From a virus, in IMG/VR virus record IMGVR_UViG_3300022932_000021, positions 1 to 37,042 of that record: a stretch of DNA of 37,042 nucleotides. The stretch is one strand, 5' to 3'. Shown one piece after another: positions 30,575 through 37,042 of the stretch. How positions within the stretch are numbered: the stretch's first letter is position 1; every line of letters begins with the position of its first letter. The notes under the pieces were generated by a model, which saw only the letters and a list, made by a program, of their open reading frames with translations, was not told the origin of the DNA and ran no database searches. Both the position numbers and the translations under genes were made by a program.

Positions 30575-31554
30575 CCACCCAGACCGACACAACCGAAGCG
30601 ATCGTGACGGGGCTTTTGCCGGTCACGCAGGAGGATCGTGTAGAGGCGTGGCCGATATGGAAATGGATATTTAGAGAAAGCGCGGAGGAAGCGTATTTCA
30701 TGGAAGGCGACGAAGATGAACATTTCATCGTTCAAGCCTTTGCCCGCCACCGCATCCAGTCCAGCACCACGCACACCGAAGCAACATCGGTGGCACCGGA
30801 TGGCTTGCGGCTGTTCGCCTTGGGCGATCGAGTTTGCAAGGTCGGTGGCGCGTCTTGGCAAGGGCACGTTGTCGGGTTCTACGGCACCGCGTTGACGCCG
30901 ATCGGATACGCGGTCGAAAGCGAGCGCGAACCCGGAAGCGTTCAGATTTACCCGGAACGCGCCCTCTCCGCCGCCCCTCCTGCCCCTGCCGAAGTGGATG
31001 TTAATAACATTCCAGATTGGCCGTATGCCGACCGTCTGCAGTTTGATCAGTCCGAAATCAAGATGCTCGCGGGGCGTCAGTGGGTCGCGCTGGAACTGGC
31101 CGAAAGCAAGTTGCAGTTCTGGCAGCAGCGCGACTGGCAATACGGCTGGACCGTCAAGCCCCCTGCGATAAGCCCTGCCCGTGCCGAAGCAACATCGGTG
31201 GAGGTGGATGTGCCGAGTGAAATGGTTGCGATCGGGATCGACGGCTCTCGCACCGTCATACGTCGTAACGCCGATGGGTCGTGGCCCGTTGGCTCGCCAA
31301 TAGCGATCAGCCCTGCCCCTGCCGAAGCAACATCGGTGGAGGTGGAGCGACTGCGGACGGCTTTGGAGCCGTTTAGCGAACTGTCGGTATGGATCAGCGA
31401 GAATAGGTCCGATTGGGATACGGATCAACATGAGGTCCAAATCGAAAACTGGCCTTACACTCTTAGCGTCGGGTGGCTTCGTGAAGCCCGCGCCGCCCGC
31501 GCAGCCCTTCGCACCGCTGCACCCGATACGGATGAAGGATCCCGACATGGCTGA
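30571..31554 (+). CDS. Modular early protein with type II DHFR (DfrB/R67-like) domain, 327 aa
   Basis: Residues 13-62 repeat the VTQxDR ... HxxVQxxAxHR domain of the upstream 128-residue protein. Residues 84-133 match R67 dihydrofolate reductase: [20 protein letters not shown] then [20 protein letters not shown] and VQIYPERAL. Equivalents of R67 Lys32, Trp38, Tyr46, Gln67, Ile68 and Tyr69 are Lys90, Trp96, Tyr104, Gln125, Ile126 and Tyr127, all conserved. Two further modules (about 145-200 and 212-245) and a final [14 protein letters not shown] helix domain follow, joined by repeated [11 protein letters not shown] linkers. R67 needs four copies to make one active pore, so activity would require tetramerisation of this fusion. 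Alternatively the SH3-like domain has a binding role. Confidence 0.82.
   Translation: MTTQTDTTEAIVTGLLPVTQEDRVEAWPIWKWIFRESAEEAYFMEGDEDEHFIVQAFARHRIQSSTTHTEATSVAPDGLRLFALGDRVCKVGGASWQGHVVGFYGTALTPIGYAVESEREPGSVQIYPERALSAAPPAPAEVDVNNIPDWPYADRLQFDQSEIKMLAGRQWVALELAESKLQFWQQRDWQYGWTVKPPAISPARAEATSVEVDVPSEMVAIGIDGSRTVIRRNADGSWPVGSPIAISPAPAEATSVEVERLRTALEPFSELSVWISENRSDWDTDQHEVQIENWPYTLSVGWLREARAARAALRTAAPDTDEGSRHG
30776..30793 (+). repeat. Short linker repeat, first copy
   Basis: CCGAAGCAACATCGGTGG, identical to the core of the two longer repeats downstream, encodes the linker between the N-terminal domain and the DfrB-like domain. Confidence 0.6.
31165..31346 (+). repeat. Pair of 44-base direct repeats encoding interdomain linkers
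   Basis: Copies at 31165-31208 and 31303-31346 differ at two positions; both encode [14 protein letters not shown] in the same frame, 138 bases (46 codons) apart. They bracket one small module of the 327-residue protein and suggest module shuffling or duplication by recombination at linkers. Confidence 0.75.
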
Positions 31555-31972
31555 CAATGAATATAGCGTGCTTGCTGAGCGATGTGAGGCGGCGGTGGGA
31601 GCGAAACTGACGCTATTGGCGCGCGCAAGTGAAGCGGAATCTGCGATCTGTTCCGATGAGTTTAGAATCATCAGCGAAGCAGCGCTTGCCGTCTTCGGCT
31701 GGCAGGATGACCGGTACAAGCGCGGTCTCCGGCTTCTCGAAATAGGAGCCTCGCTCGACGCCGCGATGTCGCTGGTGCCGGAGGGGTGGGCTTGGTCTTT
31801 GAGCCATCTGCCGCCGTTCGGTCCAGCGGGCAAATCAGATGCCGTCCTCAATAATACAGTCTTCGCCGAAAACGCTGTTATCGGAACGGCAGCTACCCCC
31901 GCCCTAGCCCTCTGCGCCGCAGCACTCCGCGCTCGTGCTGCTACCCAATCCATCGTAGAAGAAGGGGTGTAG
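31547..31972 (+). CDS. Phage ABA-sandwich-like early protein, 141 aa
   Basis: [20 protein letters not shown] starts a helical N-terminus; the C-terminal half [20 protein letters not shown] and [15 protein letters not shown] matches the phage ABA sandwich pattern (sldAAlaLvPeGw...W ... [13 protein letters not shown]) of unknown function. AAGGA is 7 bases before the ATG; an earlier in-frame ATG lacks a signal. It overlaps the end of the DfrB-fusion gene by 8 bases. Confidence 0.77.
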   Translation: MADNEYSVLAERCEAAVGAKLTLLARASEAESAICSDEFRIISEAALAVFGWQDDRYKRGLRLLEIGASLDAAMSLVPEGWAWSLSHLPPFGPAGKSDAVLNNTVFAENAVIGTAATPALALCAAALRARAATQSIVEEGV

Positions 31973-31975
31973 AGG

Positions 31976-32350
31976 ATGGAACAGGAACTCGGGCGTGTGC
32001 TTGCAGCACCGGGCTCTAAGGCTTCGGATCGAGCCCCTACGGGTCTCGCCGCTTCGCGCGTCGATCCCTCACGCATGAGTGAGATAGAACGTCTCTTAGA
32101 GATCATGCGTGGTGCGGCTAAGGACTATCGGCAACAAGGCTACCATTACGGTAGCGAGCCAAAGGGTTGGCCTAAATCGACGGTACGCGCGTGGGCGGCG
32201 GCTGGGCATGGCAAGGCGGATGCTCTCGAAAAGTGGGCAGAGATGTTTTCTTCAGGATGGCATAATACCGAAGAGGCCTTCGCAGCGATGATGCAGGCCC
32301 GCGCAACAGAACAAACCGAAAGAGCGGAGGGCGCTAATGATTTGCCTTAA
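31976..32350 (+). CDS. Early protein, 124 aa, unknown
   Basis: MEQELGRVLAAPGSKASDRA leads a low-complexity start; the better organised part is MSEIERLLEIMRGAAKDYRQ through GWPKSTVRAWAAAGHGKADA and EKWAEMFSSGWHNTEEAFAA, helical with several Trp. AAGGGG lies 8 bases before the first ATG; an internal ATG at 32075 would give only the structured part but lacks a ribosome site. No family recognised. Confidence 0.62.
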   Translation: MEQELGRVLAAPGSKASDRAPTGLAASRVDPSRMSEIERLLEIMRGAAKDYRQQGYHYGSEPKGWPKSTVRAWAAAGHGKADALEKWAEMFSSGWHNTEEAFAAMMQARATEQTERAEGANDLP

Positions 32351-32543
32351 ATGCCAAGATTCCGGCTGGTTGTGTGAACATCACCAAGACCGTCCGTGGT
32401 CAGAGCTAGTGCCGGGCACGCCGTGCTGCGATGGTGACGGCATCCCATGCGTGTGCAACGCCGACCTGCATCTAACTGGCTTCGAGGGTGGCGCAATCAT
32501 TGCTTCAGTCGAACCGATCCCAGACGGCCAGCGGGTTCACTGA
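32337..32543 (+). CDS. Small zinc-finger-like early protein, 68 aa
   Basis: MICLKCQDSGWLCEHHQDRP carries CxxC and C-x-H-H, then TPCCDGDGIPCVCNADLHLT gives more Cys, a pattern like the DnaJ-type CxxCxGxG zinc domain used in many phage mini-proteins (CxxCxDxGWxCExHxxRPW). Two zinc sites are plausible. Function unknown. Overlaps the upstream gene. Confidence 0.75.
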   Translation: MICLKCQDSGWLCEHHQDRPWSELVPGTPCCDGDGIPCVCNADLHLTGFEGGAIIASVEPIPDGQRVH

Positions 32544-32564
32544 TATGAAGAGCGGAGACAGCGA

Positions 32565-32744
32565 ATGATCTGTCGGGCTTGTGGATACACAGGTTTCACA
32601 GGGTGGCTAGGCCGCATTCGTTGCCAGTTGCGCGGCTACCCAAAGAGCGAGTGGTCAAAATCTGAGCAACGCTTCGTCTGCATGTGCTGCGGTCGATCAA
32701 TGTCTATCTGCGCTGGCTTCGTAGACCCAACGCTAAGAGCCTAA
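32565..32744 (+). CDS. Small zinc-ribbon-like protein, 59 aa
   Basis: MICRACGYTGFTGWLGRIRC then a basic middle and SEQRFVCMCCGRSMSICAGF. CRAC and CMCC pairs about 35 residues apart form a likely zinc ribbon; two further Cys are present. GGAG lies 8 bases before the ATG. Basic charge suggests nucleic-acid binding. No named family. Confidence 0.65.
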   Translation: MICRACGYTGFTGWLGRIRCQLRGYPKSEWSKSEQRFVCMCCGRSMSICAGFVDPTLRA

Positions 32745-32768
32745 CCCCTCCCCTATATCGGAACCATC

Positions 32769-32930
32769 ATGACCGAATACATGCCGGGAAAGCGCGACGG
32801 GGGTGAGCCACACAATGAGGCGGATCATTTCTTCGTCTGTGCCGAGTGCGGACAAGCTGTCGATTGCCGCGATTTAGGCGAGGTTCTTCGACACGAACTA
32901 GTAGACCATGAAGCCAAGAGGCCATCGTGA
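32769..32930 (+). CDS. Small C2H2-like protein, 53 aa
   Basis: MTEYMPGKRDGGEPHNEADH then FFVCAECGQAVDCRDLGEVL and RHELVDHEAKRPS. CAEC followed by H-x4-H 14 residues later resembles a single C2H2-type finger. No clear Shine-Dalgarno is seen (GGAACCATC precedes the ATG, with GGA 6 bases away). It is the last gene of the early plus operon. Confidence 0.58.
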   Translation: MTEYMPGKRDGGEPHNEADHFFVCAECGQAVDCRDLGEVLRHELVDHEAKRPS

Positions 32931-32943
32931 CCAATGAAGAGAT

Positions 32944-32974
32944 GCCCCCTCCGCGATCGTGCGCCATGCGGGGC
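32944..32974. terminator. Possible convergent-junction hairpin
   Basis: GCCCC ... GGGGC arms with inner CCGC/GCGG pair lie between the end of the early plus operon and the end of the convergent lipoprotein gene. There is no T tract in either direction, so the call is tentative. Confidence 0.25.
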
Positions 32975-33213
32975 TAGGCCACAGGACACCGCGCATCCAG
33001 CGCCGTGAGCGCGACCACCGCAGCCTGCCGGCCCAACTCCACGGGCGCAGGAACAGGACGCCCGGATGCGATGTAGATGTCCGCAGCGGTGATCGCCACG
33101 GTGTACGCCTGACGACGCAGCGCAGCGCCTTTGCAGAGATCCAAGCCCCCAGCAGGGGTGGTAGCGCAGGCGGAGAGTGAGGCGGCTGCGATCGCCAGAA
33201 GTAGAAGCTTCAT
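32974..33213 (-). CDS. Small lipoprotein, candidate spanin, 79 aa
   Basis: MKLLLLAIAAASLSACATTP is a lipoprotein signal with lipobox LSAC and Cys16 as the lipid site. The mature part is short (63 residues) with AYTVAITAADIYIASGRPVP and a helical end. GAGGA lies 7 bases before the ATG and the start overlaps the upstream tail gene. Small lipoproteins in the late operon with an endolysin are often outer-membrane spanins, but no inner-membrane partner is recognised, so this is only a candidate. Confidence 0.72.
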   Translation of the reverse strand: MKLLLLAIAAASLSACATTPAGGLDLCKGAALRRQAYTVAITAADIYIASGRPVPAPVELGRQAAVVALTALDARCPVA

Positions 33214-34238
33214 GATGGTTCCTCGGTCATGGCCAGGATGATGGATGCTCTCAGGGCGTCGACTTGGGCCAGCAAGTCGGCAAGGGTGGGCTTGGCTGCA
33301 GACGGCGGTGCAGGACGCCATTCGGCCTCCCAATCCGCAACCGCCTTCGCCAACTCGTCCGGCGAAAGCATCTTGGCGACGTTGCCCGCGGGCACGAACC
33401 CGAATGCCTTGCCGCCGATCTTGTAGAGCGGGGCGGTATTGCCTTCCATCCATGGCTCGCAATGCTCGACCCGGATCCACGGGATCACGCCCTGGTTCAG
33501 AGATTTGACGCCTTCGTCACAGCCCGCCACATTGTCGATGATGCTGCTGTCGTCGCAATAGGCCATGCTGTAGGCGTTCCAGAGCGCGTTGCGGCTGAGG
33601 TTGCGCAGCAAGTGAATGCCGGTGTGGCGAGACGGGTTCTCGGTCTTGACCTGGATCGATTGAAACGGCGTTTCCAGATCGTCGGTGAACAGGTTGTCCG
33701 CGATCGTGATGTTGCGGCTCGGCTTCTGCGCCGCCGCTGCATATATCTGGATGCCGTCCGGGTGCTCCAGCGTGTTGGCGGCATTGGACCGCGGCACGAA
33801 CCCGGTGAAGCGGTTGCCCTGGATGGTGCCGTTTTCGCACTCGCTCAGGTTCACGCCATCGGATTGCATCGTCGCGAAGTCGTTGCGCAGCACATCGAAC
33901 CCGATGGTTCGCCACAGGACGATGCCACGGTAAGTGCGGGTGAAGTCGCTCTTCTCGATCACGATGTCGGTGCAGTCGACCGCGTGAATGCCGACGCCGC
34001 GATGAACCTTGTCGACGGTCACGCCTTCGAAGGTCACGCCATCAAAAGCGATATCCGAACAACCGATCAGCTTGATCATCGGCGCTTCGTTGTTCGCCAG
34101 CGCGGCGGGCCGCACCGTGCCGCCTTTGAACCGCAGCCCGTTCAGGCCACGGATAACAACCGGTTCTTCGAGCGCCAGCACCAGCGGCGAAACCTTCGAG
34201 ATGATCGCCGCCATAAGTTCAAGCTGAGTGCGGATCAT
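33210..34238 (-). CDS. Parallel beta-helix tail protein, 342 aa
   Basis: Repeating strands with Asn/Asp turns: MIKLIGCSDIAFDGVTFEGV, DCTDIVIEKSDFTRTYRGIV, NITIADNLFTDD, HTGIHLLRNLSRNALW. These are the PbH1-type coils of right-handed beta-helices found in tailspikes and pectate-lyase-like depolymerases. The last ~90 residues leave the helix and end in a helical segment (LADLLAQVDALRASIILAM) that could trimerise. Start overlaps the 733-residue gene as TGATG. It probably degrades or binds host surface glycans; no catalytic residues can be assigned by eye. Confidence 0.82.
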   Translation of the reverse strand: MIRTQLELMAAIISKVSPLVLALEEPVVIRGLNGLRFKGGTVRPAALANNEAPMIKLIGCSDIAFDGVTFEGVTVDKVHRGVGIHAVDCTDIVIEKSDFTRTYRGIVLWRTIGFDVLRNDFATMQSDGVNLSECENGTIQGNRFTGFVPRSNAANTLEHPDGIQIYAAAAQKPSRNITIADNLFTDDLETPFQSIQVKTENPSRHTGIHLLRNLSRNALWNAYSMAYCDDSSIIDNVAGCDEGVKSLNQGVIPWIRVEHCEPWMEGNTAPLYKIGGKAFGFVPAGNVAKMLSPDELAKAVADWEAEWRPAPPSAAKPTLADLLAQVDALRASIILAMTEEPS

Positions 34239-36439
34239 CAGTTTGTCATCCCGCGTGCGCCTGCGTGGTCGGGGGAGGTGCGCGCCGTACCGCCCAGCGT
34301 CTTGGGCAGGATTGCCGTGGTGAGCCGCTGGTAGTTCGGGGCGGACGTGTCCTTGACCGCGTAGTTCCCGTCACCCGGCCCTGCCGTATAGGTGCTGCCG
34401 CTCAGCGTGACGCCGCCATAGCTGGCATAGGCCGGATGCAGCCCAGCCGTCGCCAGCGTGGACAGCGTGCCGACGCTGGTATTCAGGCCTGCATACAGCT
34501 GGGAGAAGTCGTTGTTGGCGGTGCCGTCCGCCAGGCCACCCTGCGCATCGCGGAAGATGATGACGTTATCCCGGAAGCCAACGCCATGCAGCAGCGCGAC
34601 ATTGCCGATATGAACGGGCGCATTCGTCAGATCAGCGCGGACGCGCCCGACGAACTGCCCGCCCTTGATGTTGAACTGCGGGAAGACGTTGCCGCGCGCA
34701 TCAACCACCGTCTGGTTGCGGACGACCGCAGGGACTGTGTTGCTGTCGGTCAGGTTGTTGTCGTCGTACCAGGTGTTCATGCGGCCGGAGACGCCGGCAC
34801 TGGCATAGCTGTTGTTCCAGAGGATGCCGTTATAGGTGCCCCAATCGGATGGCGGCACGTTGGAAGCATCGCGCGACAACCCGTGCGGCGTCTGGGCGTT
34901 TCCTGCCCATTCGAAGACGTTGCCCACGATCGCATAGCCGCTCACGTCAACGCCGCTCGGCTGGCCGACATTGTAGATGCCGCTGGTGCCGTTCACCGAA
35001 CTGAAGCTGTTGAAGGCGATGATGAAGCCCGAATAATCGCGGTTGGATGCGTTGTTGAAGACCCGCATTCCCTTGAAGTCGCAGCCCACCACGGCTAGCC
35101 CACCGATGCCCAGACCGCCGATCGGGCCATAATATTTGACGCCGCGCAGCAGCACGACGTCCATCAAAGTCGTGTCGTTGAAAGTGTTCTGGTTGTAGTT
35201 CAGCAACTCCGCGCCGGTCAGCATAAGGCGACTATTGGCGACGTTGGTGAAGCCAAAGCCCGAGTTGACGCAATCAATCTGGCCTTCGAACCACATGATG
35301 CCGCCGCTCGTGACGTTGAAGAAGTTGGCCGCTGCCCGAACGACATTCAGGTTCGCCCCGAAGCGCAGGTATTTGCAGTTGGTGCCGGTATTCGCGGCGG
35401 GAAGGGTCAGCGTCACAGCACCGCCAGTGGCGGGATCCTTCTCGATCAGCACGAAGGACGTTGCCGCGCCGGCCGCAGTCACGGTCGTGGCCCACGTCAT
35501 CGAGTCCTTGACGCGGATGACCGAGCCGTCGCGGCCGGCAGCGCCCATCTGGTTCAGCGCCTTGCCGATGGTGGCATAGGGATTGCCCGTCGTGCCGTCG
35601 CCAGTCGTGTCGTTGCCAGTGGTCGCCACGTACATGATCGTCGCGGCCGCTGCGGTCTTGGTGTAGTTCAACTGATAGACGCCGCGTGGCTTGGTCACGT
35701 CCTCGGTGGACAGGATCGACGCAGCGCCGCCCAGAGCAGGCTTCACGCGCCAATCGACCGTGATCGCTCCATCCGCCAGCGAAGAGATGTCCACGTTGAC
35801 CGCCTCGAACCCCGGCACCGCGAACCGGTCCACGCCATCCGCGAACTGGTCCGTCCACGTCGCGCCGATCCAGCCCAGATCGCCCGCGCCCGCATCGCGC
35901 ACCCGGTATTCCAGACGCGGTGCTGTCCGCTGCCCGCGCGCGCCATGCGTGAAGGCAACCCAACGCATCGTCAGCAGGCCGTTACGGATCACCAGCCGGT
36001 CAGGGGAAACGCAGAACGCCACGGGCTTGGGGGCGACGAGCGCGCTGTTGTTCGTGAAGCCGCCGCTGTCGGTCGTGAACAGCCAGCGATCGACCGCAGT
36101 TTCGCCGGACGGGTTCTTGGTCGCGAAGTCCGTCTCGCTGCCCGTCGAATAGGGATTGAGGCGGCGGCGACGGGTCAGCGTGACCGTCTCGTTGAACGTC
36201 GTGAGCGCGCCGGACGTGTCGTAACCGCTCCGCGCTGCCGTGAACGTCACCGCGTTGCCCGGCGTATCGGGATCGAACTCGGACGGGACTGTCACAGGCT
36301 GGACGGTCCAGCCGTTCGCGTTGACCGCAGTGATTGCGGAAGGCGTCGGGGTTGGCGTGGGTGCCGGTGTCGCGGTGGACGCGCCGCCACGCTTCAGGCT
36401 GCGGAGATAGATGAACGGCTCTGGCGACAGGCTGGGCAT
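34238..36439 (-). CDS. Large tailspike-like beta-helix protein, 733 aa
   Basis: Short N-terminus with a Thr/Pro repeat (TATPAPTPTPTPS), then beta-sandwich-like domains to about residue 260, and a beta-helix opening with IMYVATTGNDTTGDGTTGNP and YATIGKALNQMGAAGRDGSV, the standard start of pectate-lyase-like phage proteins (xYVatxGnDxnxGt...pfaTixxAl). Many VVGCDF / IVGNVF / DNVIIF coils follow. Starts at TAATG overlapping the endolysin stop. It probably recognises surface polysaccharide. It has no obvious connector-binding domain shared with the other spike at the window start. Confidence 0.85.
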   Translation of the reverse strand: MPSLSPEPFIYLRSLKRGGASTATPAPTPTPTPSAITAVNANGWTVQPVTVPSEFDPDTPGNAVTFTAARSGYDTSGALTTFNETVTLTRRRRLNPYSTGSETDFATKNPSGETAVDRWLFTTDSGGFTNNSALVAPKPVAFCVSPDRLVIRNGLLTMRWVAFTHGARGQRTAPRLEYRVRDAGAGDLGWIGATWTDQFADGVDRFAVPGFEAVNVDISSLADGAITVDWRVKPALGGAASILSTEDVTKPRGVYQLNYTKTAAAATIMYVATTGNDTTGDGTTGNPYATIGKALNQMGAAGRDGSVIRVKDSMTWATTVTAAGAATSFVLIEKDPATGGAVTLTLPAANTGTNCKYLRFGANLNVVRAAANFFNVTSGGIMWFEGQIDCVNSGFGFTNVANSRLMLTGAELLNYNQNTFNDTTLMDVVLLRGVKYYGPIGGLGIGGLAVVGCDFKGMRVFNNASNRDYSGFIIAFNSFSSVNGTSGIYNVGQPSGVDVSGYAIVGNVFEWAGNAQTPHGLSRDASNVPPSDWGTYNGILWNNSYASAGVSGRMNTWYDDNNLTDSNTVPAVVRNQTVVDARGNVFPQFNIKGGQFVGRVRADLTNAPVHIGNVALLHGVGFRDNVIIFRDAQGGLADGTANNDFSQLYAGLNTSVGTLSTLATAGLHPAYASYGGVTLSGSTYTAGPGDGNYAVKDTSAPNYQRLTTAILPKTLGGTARTSPDHAGARGMTN

Positions 36440-37035
36440 TAAAGGGCCTTTCCATAAAGCGCCGCTTCCGCAGCACGTCGGCGGGTCAGGCCCGCCATAA
36501 CCTTGCCGGCCGCGCGGTTCCAGCGAGCGAACTGCTTTTGCGCCCCCGCCTTATCCCCGTCCCGATGCATCCGCAGCAGCGTCGATTCCTTGAAGTTCTG
36601 CAGCCCGACGTTGAAGGCGAGCGACACCATCGCGTCGAACTCGTTCTGAGTGGTCGGCGCAGGACCGATCGCCGCCGCAACACCCATCGCGAACCGCGCC
36701 AGATCGGCGGACAGTCGCGTATCGGCATGGGCTTGCGTCCACACGATGCCGCGATGAATGCCCTCGCCCGTCGCGCCGTAGCCGATCGTCCACGGATCCC
36801 CGCCGCTACCCGGGTCAGGGTATGCCGTCAGGCGGCACCCTTCGAACTCCTTCACCAGCGCCTCACCAGCGGCGGACACCATGCGGGGCTGCTTCTTCTC
36901 GCTTTCGCGTTGCTCCCACCCAACCGCCATCGTGTTGATGGCATCGACGTCCAGCTGCCTCAGTACGCCGCCCGGGGCAATCGGACGAAGCGCAGCGGCA
37001 ATGGCGTCTGCGATCTGTTGGTAGGTGCGGGTCAT
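36439..37035 (-). CDS. Endolysin, GH24-type lysozyme, 198 aa
   Basis: Residues 1-45 form a helical lead (TYQQIADAIAAALRPIAPGG) seen on some phage lysins; no signal-anchor is evident. The lysozyme domain starts at about 52: LVKEFEGCRLTAYPDPGSGG then DPWTIGYGATGEGIHRGIVW gives the catalytic Glu65, Asp74 and Thr83 of family GH24 (T4-like E-x8-D-x-T order, with an insertion). NEFDAMVSLAFNVG is the usual downstream helix. It cleaves peptidoglycan at lysis. GGAAG is only 2 bases before the ATG, so the true upstream context may be incomplete. No holin is visible. Confidence 0.9.
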   Translation of the reverse strand: MTRTYQQIADAIAAALRPIAPGGVLRQLDVDAINTMAVGWEQRESEKKQPRMVSAAGEALVKEFEGCRLTAYPDPGSGGDPWTIGYGATGEGIHRGIVWTQAHADTRLSADLARFAMGVAAAIGPAPTTQNEFDAMVSLAFNVGLQNFKESTLLRMHRDGDKAGAQKQFARWNRAAGKVMAGLTRRRAAEAALYGKAL

Positions 37036-37042
37036 AGCTTCC

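Noticed and set aside
32011-32036. GGGCTC/GAGCCC stem reminiscent of a tRNA arm
   Set aside because: No cloverleaf, no acceptor or anticodon arm and no T-loop consensus around it; it lies inside a coding frame.
30199-32106. A 635-codon open frame on the minus strand
   Set aside because: It lies opposite a chain of coupled plus-strand genes with recognisable domains, has no ribosome site, and its repeats are only the antisense of the plus-strand linker repeats.
32927-32977. GTG-started 16-codon frame after the last early gene
   Set aside because: Overlaps as GTGA but is too short and sits on the convergent hairpin; no evidence of coding.
36439-37035. Endolysin as the C-terminal domain of the tailspike at the other window end
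   Set aside because: In frame if the ends are joined directly, but it has its own ATG and a lysin-type helical lead; adjacency of the exact ends is unproven.
1-37042. Integrase, attachment site, CRISPR array, tRNA or insertion sequence
   Set aside because: Looked for on both strands; no recombinase motifs, spacer-repeat pattern, tRNA fold or transposase was recognised.

Overview
The window looks like most of the genome of a GC-rich, tailed, podovirus-type phage. An alphaproteobacterial, perhaps sphingomonad, host is an inference from base composition and protein style; no host gene is present. The virion set is P22-like in its connector: a P22-type portal, a gp4-like tail accessory factor, a gp10-like packaged-DNA stabilization protein, ejection proteins and beta-helix tailspikes. 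There is no sheath, tube, tape-measure or baseplate gene. The capsid is of the Phage_capsid_3/N4-gp56 type. No integrase, tRNA, rRNA or CRISPR array was seen.

Layout. (1) 20899 down to 1, minus strand: a small HTH regulator, a CHC2-Toprim-DUF3987 primase/helicase, a cluster of tiny genes carrying two near-identical promoters, then the late operon: small terminase, large terminase, two tiny ORFs, portal, HNH endonuclease, scaffold, capsid, connector and tail genes, GNAT, ejection proteins, an M15 peptidase domain, a 910-residue virion protein, and a tailspike cut by the window edge. (2) 20979 to 26635, plus strand: Sak4-type ATPase, SSB-like protein, YqaJ/lambda-exo nuclease, DNA methyltransferase, SF2 helicase, VRR-NUC nuclease and one unknown. 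(3) 27753 to 26565, minus strand: a Cro/CI-like regulator and two unknown genes. (4) 27854 to 32930, plus strand: about 17 small, tightly coupled early/accessory genes. (5) 37035 to 32974, minus strand: endolysin, two beta-helix tail proteins and a small lipoprotein. This block logically continues the late operon that leaves at base 1, so the two window ends are probably close neighbours in a circular or permuted genome.

How it fits together. Divergent control regions at 20900-20978 (perfect 15-bp palindrome) and 27754-27853 (spaced TTGCGT repeats) sit beside HTH genes and probably switch between early (plus) and replication/late (minus) transcription. The plus module supplies recombination and DNA processing. 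The primase/helicase is followed by a long inverted repeat that may be an origin or control site. Most neighbouring genes overlap by ATGA, TGATG, GTGA or TAATG, implying translational coupling.

Standout points: a type II dihydrofolate reductase (DfrB/R67-like) domain with all core active-site residues, embedded in a 327-residue modular early protein; a TTT-CCC-TAA site that could fuse a virion protein to an M15 peptidase domain by +1 frameshifting; twin promoters ahead of the packaging genes; and several tiny genes easily missed by automatic annotation.
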